Source of the DNA: Planctomycetota bacterium
Lineage (GTDB): Bacteria; Planctomycetota; Brocadiia; Brocadiales; Bathyanammoxibiaceae
DNA: 64,000 nucleotides
Direction: 5' to 3'
Assembly: GCA_016209685.1 (NCBI GenBank)
Contig: JACQVQ010000003.1
Coordinates: 42,853 to 106,852, forward strand
Shown here: positions 17,251 to 28,228 of the stretch, piece by piece
Numbering within the stretch: the stretch's first letter is position 1
How the letters are laid out: every line of letters starts with the position of its first letter
Notes under the pieces: model-generated
Databases searched by the model: none
Seen by the model: the letters and a program-made list of their open reading frames with translations, nothing else
What the model was told of the DNA's origin: nothing
Position numbers and translations under genes: made by a program

Positions 17251-18534
17251 CTATTGTACAGGTTTACTTACGCTGAGAGTAATCTTGAATCGTTCCTTGC
17301 CCTCCCTCGTCTTGACTACTGGAGAACTTAGGGCTACGCTCTCAAACAGGGGGGATGCCTCCAACAGGGGTATCAGACTTGTAGCGGAGGGTGCGACACC
17401 CTCTATGGTCAGGTGGCCGTGTTCAAATCTGTACCTGGTCATCCAGGCATCGTCGTGTAGAATTTTAGTTAATTCAAGCAATACGTCTGAGTTGGAGACG
17501 TAATTAGCAGTAAACGCCTCTAACTTGCCCAACGTCGTCTCCTGGGCCGCAAGCTGGCTCTGTAGTATTTGGACCCCTTTGACCTTGTCTTTGAGACTAG
17601 CAATCTCATGCCCAATATTTTCCATTTTCCCGGCCTTTCTGTTCTCGTCCAGATAGGGGACAACAAAAGAAAGGGTGACAAGGAGCAAGGAGAGTATAAT
17701 GCATAAGGCTACTTGAATATCCAGTATCTTTTTGCGTGCGCCGGTAAGGCTAAAACTGTATAGGGCGGCTTCTGGGGTAAAAACGCCCGCCCCTACAGAT
17801 TCCGTAGTTTCTTCTAAACAAGTTATCTTTCGCGGGGACTGGTTTTGTGAATCGCTGGGCATTGCGTCTGCACCAAGAGTCCTTATCTGCCCTGGCCTAT
17901 CGGCCTCAAGCAGTGACGGAATATCGTCATACCCGGGGAGCAAGAGCGTCTTATGGAGGAAACCGTCCACGTAAAGACTGTAGTGGTAATAACCGTTCTC
18001 CTTGTTAATATAGGCTACGCCGCCTGGTGCACTTTCTGTAAGGGATAACAGCGCCAGGGGAGTAAAAATAACGCAAGAGGGGGACAATCCTAATGCCTTT
18101 AGTCTTTCTAGTACAGCGTCTAATTCTTCTTTTTTGGCTCCTGCAATAAATACCTTGGTAGCCTTGCCCTCATACCGTGAAGGAAATACATCGTAGTAGA
18201 CGTCTTCCGGCTTAAACGGCAAAAACGTATCCAGTTGAAAAGCCAAAGACTCTTTGAATTCTTCTATTTTAAGGTTCGGAAGGTCCGTCTCTCTAACTAC
18301 AGTTTTAGAGCGTGGCCAGGAAAGGATAATGGATTTTGAGAAGTTTATCAGGGGTTGAACCAACGGTTCAAATTCTGCCGGGTGTCTTACCAGAAAATTG
18401 CTTAGCCTCAGGCTTTCATAGGAGGCCCCATGGCCCCTTTTCCATACTTTTGAGACTATGAGGTCATTTCCGACGATGGAAAGGCCTACTGCCTTAGCGT
18501 TAAATAGATAGCGTAAAAAGGGAATCTCCACCAT
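17251..18534 (-). CDS. GspL/PilM-PilN-like protein
   Basis: Actin-like N-terminal part, TM segment and PilN-like C-terminus; locus context. Confidence 0.65.
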   Translation of the reverse strand: MVEIPFLRYLFNAKAVGLSIVGNDLIVSKVWKRGHGASYESLRLSNFLVRHPAEFEPLVQPLINFSKSIILSWPRSKTVVRETDLPNLKIEEFKESLAFQLDTFLPFKPEDVYYDVFPSRYEGKATKVFIAGAKKEELDAVLERLKALGLSPSCVIFTPLALLSLTESAPGGVAYINKENGYYHYSLYVDGFLHKTLLLPGYDDIPSLLEADRPGQIRTLGADAMPSDSQNQSPRKITCLEETTESVGAGVFTPEAALYSFSLTGARKKILDIQVALCIILSLLLVTLSFVVPYLDENRKAGKMENIGHEIASLKDKVKGVQILQSQLAAQETTLGKLEAFTANYVSNSDVLLELTKILHDDAWMTRYRFEHGHLTIEGVAPSATSLIPLLEASPLFESVALSSPVVKTREGKERFKITLSVSKPVQ

Positions 18535-18540
18535 TGAGTA

Positions 18541-19689
18541 TTACCAATCTGGATATGCGGCCAAGACCTTTAATTTTCCTTCTTCAGTAGTTACCAATAT
18601 TCTATAAGTAAAGGAACCTCTTTCGCCATATGCCAGGGAATCAATAGATAGGTATCGTGAGGTCTCAAGGGTAATGTATCCAAGTAGGTCTTGTAGCTTG
18701 CTACCTGCAATGCCCAAGTGGAAGAGTGTATCGCTCAATTCCTGAGGGTTGGCTATAAATCCTTTTACGTCACGAATTTTTATAAATCTATCTGCCAAAT
18801 CCAGGTCCATATGAGGGAGACTGGCAAGCACCTCCCGAGGGGCGTAATTTATATTAACCTTGTCACCATAGATGGTTATTTTATCACGAATTAGCCCATA
18901 TACGGCAGGCGTTGCGTCCTTTACAAGGGACAGTTCCTCTATGCCCTGAAAAGGGCCGTTCCTTGGCCCATAAGGTCTAGGTAAGGACTGGTAGTACTCA
19001 CTCTCTGCACCGTTTGCGTGAGGGAGGTCGTCCTTGTCCAGCCAATCCAGGACGCTGTCAGTAAGGCTGTCGGCCTCGGCTGAAGATGCGCCAGCGGCTA
19101 ATAGAAACTTGTGAAAATGTCCTTTCCTCTCTTCGTTTATGGTGTTAAGGTTAAACTTCCCAGCTTCATCCTCAATCCTGGTCTTACATGTTATATTTCC
19201 TGCTTTCATGACACGTACATAAGGGCCAGTGAGTAAGGTGGGGACATTCTTGCCGCCCTTTGATCCAGGAGCCTTCTCCGGTATAATTTCCTCCTCTCTC
19301 GTCAGTTCTTCTTCTGTCATGGATAAAGGGACCTCCTTCGTGGTTTCTTCTTTTGACAGCCTTTTCTCTTTCTTGGCGCTGATTCCCTGGAGCTCCCTTT
19401 CTGTCATTTCAGAAGGTGAAGAAAATACATAGTTTAGGGTATGCGTACATGCACTTCGTGCGGCGTAACTACACCTGGCCCTTTCAATATCCAGCCTCTG
19501 CCTCTTTAAGGAAAGGGCTGTAATTTCTGAAACCGACGCCGCAATAACACTGATAATAGTCACCACCCACAGGACTACAATAAGGACAAAGCCATTACTG
19601 GAGCTATAATCTCCTCTTTTGCTCCCTCTTTTAGAAGAGATAGTTTTATAGCCCTGGACGGATGGCCACTTGAGCCTATCTTTTCCCAT
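18541..19689 (-). CDS. gspK: GspK-like minor pseudopilin
   Basis: NGFVLIVVLWVVTIISVIA; DSVLDWLDKDD; VNINYAPREVLASLP. Confidence 0.85.
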   Translation of the reverse strand: MGKDRLKWPSVQGYKTISSKRGSKRGDYSSSNGFVLIVVLWVVTIISVIAASVSEITALSLKRQRLDIERARCSYAARSACTHTLNYVFSSPSEMTERELQGISAKKEKRLSKEETTKEVPLSMTEEELTREEEIIPEKAPGSKGGKNVPTLLTGPYVRVMKAGNITCKTRIEDEAGKFNLNTINEERKGHFHKFLLAAGASSAEADSLTDSVLDWLDKDDLPHANGAESEYYQSLPRPYGPRNGPFQGIEELSLVKDATPAVYGLIRDKITIYGDKVNINYAPREVLASLPHMDLDLADRFIKIRDVKGFIANPQELSDTLFHLGIAGSKLQDLLGYITLETSRYLSIDSLAYGERGSFTYRILVTTEEGKLKVLAAYPDW

Positions 19690-20264
19690 ACCTTTCTTTC
19701 CCCTTTGCTTCCGGTATATTTAGTCTGCGGCTTTTCTTCTGCCTGTTCAGACACTGCCCCCTGCTTATCCCCTGTCAGGTCAATCAAGTACTCAAAGCCG
19801 ATACGGCCATAGGAGTCCAGCAGTTTTAGTTCCTCCGTTTTCGCCTCTGCACTGATATTGGGGTACGACCCGAAGGGGTTTGCCTCCTCGCCAGGTAATA
19901 ATTTGGTCTCGCCATAAAGGAGGTCAAACAATCCCTGGCGGTTCTTTTTTACAGAATAATAGGCAATTACAAGCCCACTGTCGTAATGGTTATATAGAGA
20001 AAGAGGCGTTACAAAGGAGACGAAATCCTCCCTGGCTACAAACAGGCTGTTCGTATGCTCGTGAAATCTGAGGGACGCTACCTGTCGGGTAAAGAAACTA
20101 CATACAGCCTGTCTGTTCGCATTGGCCTCTATCCTTTCATACCTGCTTTCTACAAGGCGGAAGACCATGCGTAAAGAGCCTGTGGCCGCCAGTATCAGCA
20201 TTGAGCCGATGGTAACGGCAATCAGCAGTTCTATAAGCGTAAAACCATCGCTTTTCTTATGCAT
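19575..20264 (-). CDS. GspJ-like pseudopilin
   Basis: MHKKSDGFTLIELLIAVTIGSMLILAATGSL; internal ATG at 20264. Confidence 0.75.
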   Translation of the reverse strand: MHKKSDGFTLIELLIAVTIGSMLILAATGSLRMVFRLVESRYERIEANANRQAVCSFFTRQVASLRFHEHTNSLFVAREDFVSFVTPLSLYNHYDSGLVIAYYSVKKNRQGLFDLLYGETKLLPGEEANPFGSYPNISAEAKTEELKLLDSYGRIGFEYLIDLTGDKQGAVSEQAEEKPQTKYTGSKGERKVWEKIGSSGHPSRAIKLSLLKEGAKEEIIAPVMALSLL

Positions 20265-20283
20265 GACTACTAACAACGGAGGA

Positions 20284-20718
20284 TTACTCTCGTGGAGGTG
20301 TTTTAAGGACCTTCTTTTGTAGTCTTGCGCTGGAGACCTCAATGCCTCCAACGGAGACGTCATAGAATAAGGTTGGGGACGAAGTAGATTCCCTGGTGTC
20401 AGTCTTGTCCTTAGAAGATTCGTATTCCTTGATCTCCCAGGCAATATCCCTGGCTACAAGCCCCTGCCACACCCTCTCCTTTCCCTTTGTGGTGGATGTG
20501 TCCTCTAACAGCCCTAGCAAGGCCTCGTCTGCCTTTGATTGTGCCAGGAGTAGTTTCCGTGAGGCGAGTTCAGCCTTCCCCGCCAGCCGCAAGGAGTTGG
20601 CTATGAAGTCCAATAAAAGGCACAGGGAAAAACCCAAGATTGCCAGAGCAACCAGCATCTCTAGCAGGGTAAAACCCCCGCGGCTGGTGAACGACCTGTC
20701 TTTTAGGTGAAACATCAC
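20284..20718 (-). CDS. GspI-like pseudopilin
   Basis: GGFTLLEMLVALAILGFSLCLLL. Confidence 0.75.
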   Translation of the reverse strand: MMFHLKDRSFTSRGGFTLLEMLVALAILGFSLCLLLDFIANSLRLAGKAELASRKLLLAQSKADEALLGLLEDTSTTKGKERVWQGLVARDIAWEIKEYESSKDKTDTRESTSSPTLFYDVSVGGIEVSSARLQKKVLKTPPRE

Positions 20719-22901
20719 TACTTCTGCTCTTTTCTCAAGGACTCTATGAGTTTTAGTTTTTCTTCAAAGTTTTTGGTAGCTAAGTCAATTTCGTCACTAG
20801 TACTCACTATGCGTGGTGTCAAGAGTACCAACAGTTCAGTCTTTCGCTTCGTCTTGTCTTCGGATTTAAAAAGCTTGCCCAGTAGTGGTACTCTATTCAG
20901 TACGGGTACGCGCCTAATCGTATTTTCCAGGCGGGTTTCTATTATTCCACCGATGACTATTGTGTGTTCGTCTTCCACTGTCAGAAAGGTTTCTGCCTTT
21001 CTCGTAGTAAACCTCGGAGAGTTAATACCTCTGGTGACCTCTTGAGCCAGGTTGGTAACCTCCTGGGTAACCTGTATGGTGACCATTCGGTTCTCTCCAA
21101 TCCGTGGTTTTACGGTAAGGATGACTCCTATGTCTCTGTATTGAACCTGGTTCTGAGTGGCAAAGGTACCTCCAGTGGTAGTTGGGGTGGTTCCAGCTAT
21201 AGGTACAGATATTTGTTGGGCGAGGATGGGCTCTGATGCGCCAACTTGGATGGTAGCCGCTTCCTCATCCTGCACCAGGATATGGGGTGTGGATAAGACC
21301 TCCACCTGGGTGGTAGTGTCCAGGAGGTTAAAAATAGTGGTTATATCCTTTCTAAGTCTGAAGACCCTTGTTCCTCCTGACAAGGGGTTTGGGACGGCGG
21401 CGGCCGAGATAACGGAGCTGGGCTCCAGGGAAATGAGTCCACTGCCAAAGTTTTGCCTGAAAAAGTGCTCCACCCCGTATGCCAGGGCATCGGTGAGGGT
21501 CACCTCTGCAATAAGTACCTCTATGAGCACCTGCTGAGGGGTGGTATCCAGAATTTCTATGACACGTCTGATGTCCTGATAGTCAGCAGGTGGTGCCTTT
21601 ATGATTATAGAGTTGGTGGCTGGTTCAGCAATAATCTTCATAGGACCCCTTGTGGCCGCTGTCCTCCCTTGCAGGAGCACCCCACCACCTGTTACCTCTA
21701 CCTGGGTAGGCACAGCGGCGGGCGTAGGCCCTTTGCGCAGTTCTGCCCCCACCTGTTCGCTGTAAATCTCGTTCAGGGCAGCGGCAACGGTCTCAGCCTT
21801 TTGATGCTGTAACTTATATACATAAAGTTGCATGGCCTTTTCTGCTATTGCTACGTCTATGTTCTCAATCCAGAGGTCCACGGTGGAGAATAATTCCGGT
21901 GTGTTAGTGGCCACTAACAGTTTATTGGTGTCTTGAAAAGGTATGAAGGAAAGCTGACCCTTTCGCCCTTTGGTTACTGCCCCCAGGGACTGAGCCAGGG
22001 CATCCAGGTCTTTAGCGAGGTTCTGGGCGTTAGCATGGCGTATATTGTAGAATTTTAGGGCCTTGCCAGCAAAGAAGGGGACGTCAAAGGTGCCGAGGAC
22101 CGTAAGTAGCCTCTCCATATTGGAGGCCTTGTCGGAAATTACCAGGGCATGGGTGTCGTTGGGGGCAATAACAAAGCCAGCAACGGTCATGAAGGTGCGG
22201 AGCGTAGGTATTATATCTTGCGGGGCAATGTGTTCACAGGGGACGATTTGGGTTACTATATCCTCTGTGGAAGTCAATACCCTTTTCCCAACATCTACAA
22301 CGCCTTGCTCCTGTCTGGCCTCCTGAATGGGGAGCACCTCTAACACCTGACCCTTCTTGACATGGGCGAACCCATTTACGTTGAGGGCTGTCTGGATTAT
22401 CTGGAGCAACTCTGATTGTCGGAACTTGCCTGCGGCACGAAGGGTTATTGCACCGGTTACTTTTTTATCAACTGTGTAGTTAACATTAAGCAGGTCACCG
22501 AACAGGAGCTGGAGTACCTCCTTTATGTCTGCTGATTGGAAGTTTATAGAAACCTCTACCTTCTCTTCCTCGGAGGGGACAGGAGGAGCTACTTCGGCCT
22601 TTTCAGTCTTTTTGGGAAAGGTAAATTCCTTAGGTACTGCCTTTAATTCCTTTTCTCTTAGTACCTCTTCTTCTGTTTTTTCCTCAGAGACCTGCCATTC
22701 CCATTTAGGCGGCTTTTTGGTCTTGGCTTGCGGGGATACAGGCTCTGCTGTTTCCCCCTGGGTGACTTGCCCCTCTTGTTCAGGCCCTTCTCTCACCGCA
22801 GGAGGCATATCTGCCGCTTTTACTGGCTGAATACAGCCCAGGATGAGGCATATGACTAACAGAATGTACAACCCCATACTCTTGCACTCAGAAAATATCA
22901 T
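20718..22901 (-). CDS. gspD: Type II secretion secretin
   Basis: N-domains, VLIEVLIAEVTLTDALAYGVE, secretin C-terminus VPVLNRVPLLGKLFKSEDKTKRKTELLVLLTPRIV. Confidence 0.93.
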   Translation of the reverse strand: MIFSECKSMGLYILLVICLILGCIQPVKAADMPPAVREGPEQEGQVTQGETAEPVSPQAKTKKPPKWEWQVSEEKTEEEVLREKELKAVPKEFTFPKKTEKAEVAPPVPSEEEKVEVSINFQSADIKEVLQLLFGDLLNVNYTVDKKVTGAITLRAAGKFRQSELLQIIQTALNVNGFAHVKKGQVLEVLPIQEARQEQGVVDVGKRVLTSTEDIVTQIVPCEHIAPQDIIPTLRTFMTVAGFVIAPNDTHALVISDKASNMERLLTVLGTFDVPFFAGKALKFYNIRHANAQNLAKDLDALAQSLGAVTKGRKGQLSFIPFQDTNKLLVATNTPELFSTVDLWIENIDVAIAEKAMQLYVYKLQHQKAETVAAALNEIYSEQVGAELRKGPTPAAVPTQVEVTGGGVLLQGRTAATRGPMKIIAEPATNSIIIKAPPADYQDIRRVIEILDTTPQQVLIEVLIAEVTLTDALAYGVEHFFRQNFGSGLISLEPSSVISAAAVPNPLSGGTRVFRLRKDITTIFNLLDTTTQVEVLSTPHILVQDEEAATIQVGASEPILAQQISVPIAGTTPTTTGGTFATQNQVQYRDIGVILTVKPRIGENRMVTIQVTQEVTNLAQEVTRGINSPRFTTRKAETFLTVEDEHTIVIGGIIETRLENTIRRVPVLNRVPLLGKLFKSEDKTKRKTELLVLLTPRIVSTSDEIDLATKNFEEKLKLIESLRKEQK

Positions 22902-22930
22902 ACTGCAGGCCCTGTCTAAATCTCACAGCC

Positions 22931-23578
22931 TTACGGCTCTTCGGTAGATACCTCAATTATCCCACCCAGCACCGCCTCGCCCGCTGTTTCCCTTACACTC
23001 CCACTAAAAGGGGTATCAAAGGCAGGGGCTCCTGCCTTACTGGCATCTTCGGCACTGGCAAAATATATCCGCACCGCCCTTAGCTCAACCAGTTCTGTGG
23101 GGGTGTCCAGGGAATAATCGCCCTTACCGTCAACAACCCCCAGTGCCTTTGAGCTTTGGGCGTCAAATTCTGTAAATTCAGTTGCAAAGAGCAAATCTTC
23201 TCCAGAAGTGTACGAAAATACCCCTCTGCCTCCTTCATCGGTTGTGAAAATACCGAGAAACCTTGCGGGTAAGTCTCTACCCTCTGTTGTCTCGGTCAGA
23301 AATATATTAAAGCGGGTCGTGGCGGGCAGTCCCCTTACCCTTACAAATAGTTCACTCCTCAGAGGGTTAAGTGACACAAGAATTGTTATCCTGCCCCTGG
23401 CATCTGGCAGTAAGGTTGGTTCCAATTCAAAGGCTCCCACCGTTCTTAATTCGCCCCTTCCCCGTTTGTCATAGGTATGTGGTGCTTCCACCTCTGCAAA
23501 GGCATGCCCCATCCCCAGCGTTACCAATGAGATAAAAAGGGGAAGCCAAATAAAACAGCGTAGCAATGGGCTTGCCAT
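22931..23578 (-). CDS. Hypothetical secreted protein
   Basis: 215 aa, signal peptide, no family recognised. Confidence 0.5.
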   Translation of the reverse strand: MASPLLRCFIWLPLFISLVTLGMGHAFAEVEAPHTYDKRGRGELRTVGAFELEPTLLPDARGRITILVSLNPLRSELFVRVRGLPATTRFNIFLTETTEGRDLPARFLGIFTTDEGGRGVFSYTSGEDLLFATEFTEFDAQSSKALGVVDGKGDYSLDTPTELVELRAVRIYFASAEDASKAGAPAFDTPFSGSVRETAGEAVLGGIIEVSTEEP

Positions 23579-23872
23579 CCTATATCCCTCCGATGCAAAA
23601 GAGTCTTTCCTAACCCTAGAGAAATAGTTGCTATAAAAACAGTTTATGTTTGACCGCCTTAGAAATCAAGAATAATCTTTTTCTCTATCTGGGGCCGATA
23701 TGGGCGTGGGCAAATACTTTTTGTCTTATATCTCCCGTTTATGTAAGGAGATAAAATCCCCCTCGCCACCCCTAAAGAGGGCTTCTCCTAACGTCGTGTT
23801 GCTTATGTCTGTGGTCAATACAAAGAGTAACTAAGAATGACAGGTGGATTCTTTCCGCCCGTGCAAAATAGG

Positions 23873-26512
23873 CTATAGCTTTCCCAGCGCATCAATGGTG
23901 GCCTTTACCAGGGGGTGAATCTCTAACTGGGCGTTTTTATCAATAATCCAATCGTTACCGTCTGCCTTGTCGTGTGAAACGAAGCCGTCCATCCTACTTA
24001 AAACCTTTTTTTGCAGTATGCCCTTCGCCTTTGAGTATTTACCCTCCCTGACCTCATCTATTACCCTGTCCAATATAGTAATCAACTTTTCTTGGTATTC
24101 ACTCTTTTCGTACTCCGAATCGGGGCGTTTAGACATTTTATGTTTTATTATTCGGAGCTGTCTAACAATTTCGGCAGGGGTGGAAGCGGGTGTGGTGGCA
24201 GAACGGGCTTTTTGCTTGGGTGTGGGTTCTTCGCTGGTCGTTACAACCTCTTTTGCAGGAGAGGTTTGTGGGCCTTTTACCCCTGTGTGGGACACAGAAA
24301 TGGTTACATTGCTGGTAGCGCTCATAGGAGGGGTTCCATTGTCTGTAGCTGTGAAACGGACCGCATAGCTACCTGCGGAGCCTGTGGGGGGCGTCCACTG
24401 AAACGTCTGGCTGGAGGGGTCAAATTCTGCACCCGTGGGCAGTGTGCCAGTGGCAAAGGTGAGGGTGTCTTCATCGGTATCCAGGGCCTCTATTTTGGTG
24501 TAGAATGAGGTGCCCTCCACTAGACTCCATCTGCCCGGGAGCATCAACATCGGTGGATTATTTCCCTTGAGCACATTTATGGAGACCTCTTGCGCATCGC
24601 TCAAGGGTGGAGTGCCGTTATCCGTTACATCAAATTTTATGTTAAAAATTCCTGGCGTCTTCGGCTCCCAACTGAATACCCCCGTATTTTTGTCCAGATG
24701 GGCACCAGGGGGTAGTTTACTGGCCGCAAAGGTAAGCGTATCACCGTCTTTATCCGTGGCCTTGAGTTCAAGCCTTACACCCTCGCCCACTTTCACTGTT
24801 TTGCCTTCTATAGGATGCCATGTGGGCGGGCTGTTTTCCCCCAGTACCCTTATGGCCATCTCTCGTGAGGCGGTAAGTGGGACAGGACTCTGGTCGGTAA
24901 CGGTGAACTTTATGCCGTAATAATTATTTGCAGAACCCTTCCCCGGCGTCCACTTAAAGATGCCACTAACGGGGTCAAGGGAGGCGCCTTTGGGGAGATT
25001 GGTAGCTGAAAATATTAATGGGTCCCCATCCGGGTCAGAGGCCTTTAGCTGAAAACTCAATTCTTCTCCCTCCTTTATGGTCTTGTCCTGGAGGGCATAA
25101 AGGCCAGGAGGTTGATTCTTTCCCACGCTTATTGTAGTGGTGGCACTTGCGGTGGCCCCGTACTCATCTACAACCGTCAGGCTCACCTTATAAATGGACG
25201 GTACCTTGTACCTGTGTTCAACCCTTGGGCCGGAGGCTGACTCCCCATCCCCTAAATTCCATTCGTAAGAGACTATGTTGCCATCCGGGTCAAGGCTGTG
25301 GCTACCGTCAAGGGTCACCTTTTCACCGTATATGACCCACTGCTCTGGGCCAGCACTGGCCACGGGCGGGAGGTTGGAAGTGGCTATAGCATAAAGCCTG
25401 GCGTCACTGCAAAAGTAGACCGTGCCGTCCGTACCTATGACAGGCGGGGTGATTCGTTGCCCCTTGACCAGGTATTTCCACTGCTCCCGGCCGTCTCTAT
25501 CCACTACGTACAGGCTACCGGTGTCTGCATCCCTTTGAACTGTTAGGAATATTTTGCCCTCTTCGCTGAGGGCTGGTGTGGTTATCACTCCTGGGATTTC
25601 CTGTTTCCACTTGAGATTGCCCCTGGAATCCAGGGCATAAAGGTAATCCCTTCTATCCGTAGATGCCCCTGAACCTATGTACACAGTGCCGTCTCTACCT
25701 AGAGCAACAGAGGACTCTCTGATTTCGGCTTCTTCTATTGTGTATTTCCACCTCAGGGCCCCATCTCTACCCACGGAATGCAGTTCTCTGTTGGACGAGG
25801 CAAAGTACATCGTCCCATCTGTGCCCATGACGACGGGGCCAGTCTGTCCGGCGGCTTCGTATATAGATTTTGCATACCCGTTTGCTGGAGAGATGGAAAA
25901 TAGCTTGTTGCCGCCAGTTGTATATACGGACCCGTCAGGGGCTATAACCGGGCAACCCCGAAAGGTTGTAGGGATAAACCACCTGAGCGAACCATCTAGT
26001 TGGAGTGAAAACAGGGACTGTGCCGCAAAATAGACCATCCCTTCCTGGCTCAGGCTGGGAGAATCAATCCCCACCGAACCTCCTGCGTAGTGCTTCCATT
26101 TTGTCTTACCTTCTGGGTCGATGGCGTAGAGAATTTTTTGCACGTCATTACCCACGTACAGTGTACCGTCCGTACCTATGGCAGGGACGGCTTTTACTGT
26201 CCCTCCTATAGATATTTGCGACTCCAGTGTACCTCTGGTATTAAGACCGTATATAATGCCGTGGTTAGTAGAGACCACAAAGATTTTGCCTTCGGGGCCG
26301 ATAATGGGAGTCCCTAGGTCGTCTTCCCTGGAGGCGGTGTGGATCCAGCGTATCTTAAACTCATTTCCACAGGTGGTAGGAGTGGAGGCCGTATTACCCA
26401 GGTCATGCCTTAGCTTTGGCCATGCCGAGTCAGCTAATTGTGCACTGACGTTACCGCCAGCCATAAGGCATAACACAAGATAAAGCGCAAGGACCACAGA
26501 GGTACGATGCAT
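23873..26512 (-). CDS. Secreted PQQ-like beta-propeller protein with PKD and cadherin-like/putative Ig domains
   Basis: GTLYVGNDVQKILYAIDPEGKTKWK-type repeats; PKD DGSHSLDPDGNIVSYEWNLGDGESASG; three LxATDxDGDxLTF units. Confidence 0.85.
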   Translation of the reverse strand: MHRTSVVLALYLVLCLMAGGNVSAQLADSAWPKLRHDLGNTASTPTTCGNEFKIRWIHTASREDDLGTPIIGPEGKIFVVSTNHGIIYGLNTRGTLESQISIGGTVKAVPAIGTDGTLYVGNDVQKILYAIDPEGKTKWKHYAGGSVGIDSPSLSQEGMVYFAAQSLFSLQLDGSLRWFIPTTFRGCPVIAPDGSVYTTGGNKLFSISPANGYAKSIYEAAGQTGPVVMGTDGTMYFASSNRELHSVGRDGALRWKYTIEEAEIRESSVALGRDGTVYIGSGASTDRRDYLYALDSRGNLKWKQEIPGVITTPALSEEGKIFLTVQRDADTGSLYVVDRDGREQWKYLVKGQRITPPVIGTDGTVYFCSDARLYAIATSNLPPVASAGPEQWVIYGEKVTLDGSHSLDPDGNIVSYEWNLGDGESASGPRVEHRYKVPSIYKVSLTVVDEYGATASATTTISVGKNQPPGLYALQDKTIKEGEELSFQLKASDPDGDPLIFSATNLPKGASLDPVSGIFKWTPGKGSANNYYGIKFTVTDQSPVPLTASREMAIRVLGENSPPTWHPIEGKTVKVGEGVRLELKATDKDGDTLTFAASKLPPGAHLDKNTGVFSWEPKTPGIFNIKFDVTDNGTPPLSDAQEVSINVLKGNNPPMLMLPGRWSLVEGTSFYTKIEALDTDEDTLTFATGTLPTGAEFDPSSQTFQWTPPTGSAGSYAVRFTATDNGTPPMSATSNVTISVSHTGVKGPQTSPAKEVVTTSEEPTPKQKARSATTPASTPAEIVRQLRIIKHKMSKRPDSEYEKSEYQEKLITILDRVIDEVREGKYSKAKGILQKKVLSRMDGFVSHDKADGNDWIIDKNAQLEIHPLVKATIDALGKL

Positions 26513-26689
26513 ATAACTCTCCCTTTGCGGAAAATCACGAAAATTTTTATGAAAACTATTATACCGAGACCTCTGGAAAACGCAATTTTTTTAAAACTGA
26601 GACCTACGAAAGACCTTTATTTATGGGTATCGGCCCAACTGCGTTCCGAACAAAGTACCTCCTTATCTACTACATCAAAAATCCCACAC

Positions 26690-26743
26690 AGCATTGGGGG
26701 CAGAGCCCCAATGCTATAGCCCTGGTGCTCCGCCACCAGGGCT
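26690..26743. repeat. 54-nt double-hairpin repeat AGCATTGGGGGCAGAGCCCCAATGCTATAGCCCTGGTGCTCCGCCACCAGGGCT
   Basis: Essentially identical (one strand or other) at 28229-28281, 53118-53171 and 59928-59980. Confidence 0.9.
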
Positions 26744-26814
26744 TACCAGGGATTATCTCCTTGATATCTGGCTGAGATAATTCTAAACTTTGTGTGGTAA
26801 GGGACCTCTGCAAA

Positions 26815-27165
26815 AGTTACCGCCGCACTGCCTGTCATTCTTCGCTTCGCTCAGGCTTGTAGTGAGCGAAGCGAATCTGACGGCGTCTGAGGGAGCGAAG
26901 TCCGCCTGAGGCGGATTAGAGTCGCAACCTAAAGTCACGCCTTAGGCGGATCCGCCCGCCCAAAAGTTCGCCTCGGCGAATCTGTCTCAGGCACGACTTG
27001 CCCTGAGCGAAGCCGAAGGGATGGCGGACTTTCAGCCTGAGGCGGAAAGAATCTGACACGAAGTGTCACCCTGAGCGGGAGCGAAGGGTCTAGAGATTCT
27101 TCGCTTCCCCTTCGCTCTGCTCAGGGCTTTGGCTCACTCAGAATGACAGGTGGTGTTTTGACGAC
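26815..27165. repeat. Long mixed dispersed repeat region
   Basis: CTTCGCTCAGGC, CCGCCTGAGGCGG, GGGTCTAGAGATTCTTC and CAGAATGACAGG words shared with 6680-6725, 10905-11040 and 57272-57320. Confidence 0.7.
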
Positions 27166-27194
27166 TTTTGCAGAGGCCTCAAGAGGAGAAACCC

Positions 27195-28004
27195 ATGAAA
27201 TCAAAGAGCCTTTTTATAGCACTTTTATCCTTCTACCTTTCTATTGCCAGTCTCCAATACCTTACCTGTGGCGAGACACAAGCCTTTTCAGACAATGGCA
27301 AAGAACATAGTGCGTGGGGACTCCCAAAACCTCAAAAACAGTTATTGATAAGAATAGGCTATGTGGTTTCTCATGACCCTAATTGGAAAATACCACACTG
27401 GGTGAGCTATCATCTAACTAAACACTATGTCAAGGCTGAAGCGCTTGTGCCAGGAAAGCCTTTTAAAGCCGATCCCGACTTACTACCAGGACAAAGGGCA
27501 GAGTTAGCAGACTACAAAAACAGCGGTTATGACAGAGGACACTTAGCGATGCAGGCAGACATGCGAGGCCGTAACAAACAGTGCGAATTTGAGTCATGTT
27601 ATCTATCAAATATTGCACCACAATTGCCCTCTTTGAACCAGAAGATATGGCTACACCTGGAGAAGAAGGTACAAAAATGGGCTGAAAAATTCGGCGGGGT
27701 TTGGGTAATCACAGGCCCTATTTTCAAGGATGGAAAGATTAGGAAGACCATAGGTTCAAACAGAGTTGCTGTACCTGCGCAATTTTATAAGATCGTTGTG
27801 CGAAATGTCCATGGTAAGCCTGAAGTCTTGGCCTTCATCATAGACCAGAACACGCCTTATAATGACGAAACTAAGCGACTGACACAATTTTTAACTTCCG
27901 TTAATAGAGTGGAAGAGCTCACAGGACTAAACTTCCTTCGTGAGCTACCTGATGACATAGAGGATGCTATTGAAGCAGCCGTTCCACAAGAGATTTGGAA
28001 TTAG
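27195..28004 (+). CDS. Secreted DNA/RNA non-specific endonuclease (NUC1 family)
   Basis: Signal peptide; YDRGHLAMQADMRG, ESCYLSNIAPQLPSLNQKIWLHLE, VWVITGPIF. Confidence 0.85.
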   Translation: MKSKSLFIALLSFYLSIASLQYLTCGETQAFSDNGKEHSAWGLPKPQKQLLIRIGYVVSHDPNWKIPHWVSYHLTKHYVKAEALVPGKPFKADPDLLPGQRAELADYKNSGYDRGHLAMQADMRGRNKQCEFESCYLSNIAPQLPSLNQKIWLHLEKKVQKWAEKFGGVWVITGPIFKDGKIRKTIGSNRVAVPAQFYKIVVRNVHGKPEVLAFIIDQNTPYNDETKRLTQFLTSVNRVEELTGLNFLRELPDDIEDAIEAAVPQEIWN

Positions 28005-28160
28005 GTTTTCCTGTATATCGTAAAGAAATACCAGTTACTTTGGGAGAATGTGGGGCTATCAGGAGGGGCGCACTAAACTTCTAGGTCTGCTCCACAGACT
28101 ACAGCGCCTTGGGATTGGAAGAGGCTTATAAATACAATAGCTTAGCTACTAGAAGAAGTC

Positions 28161-28197
28161 CCGGGAAGGGGCCGATAAGCCGAGTTCTGTCGTGGGT
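28161..28197 (-). pseudogene. Duplicated 3' end of RNase P RNA
   Basis: 37 nt CCGGGAAGGGGCCGATAAGCCGAGTTCTGTCGTGGGT identical to 29448-29484 at the 3' end of the intact rnpB. Confidence 0.85.
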
Positions 28198-28228
28198 ATT
28201 CAATCGGGCCATTACCTGCGCTGAAAAG

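Noticed and set aside
18541-20264. 115-nt overlap of gspK and gspJ as a notable feature
   Set aside because: Most likely reflects an uncertain gspK start codon rather than a real long overlap.
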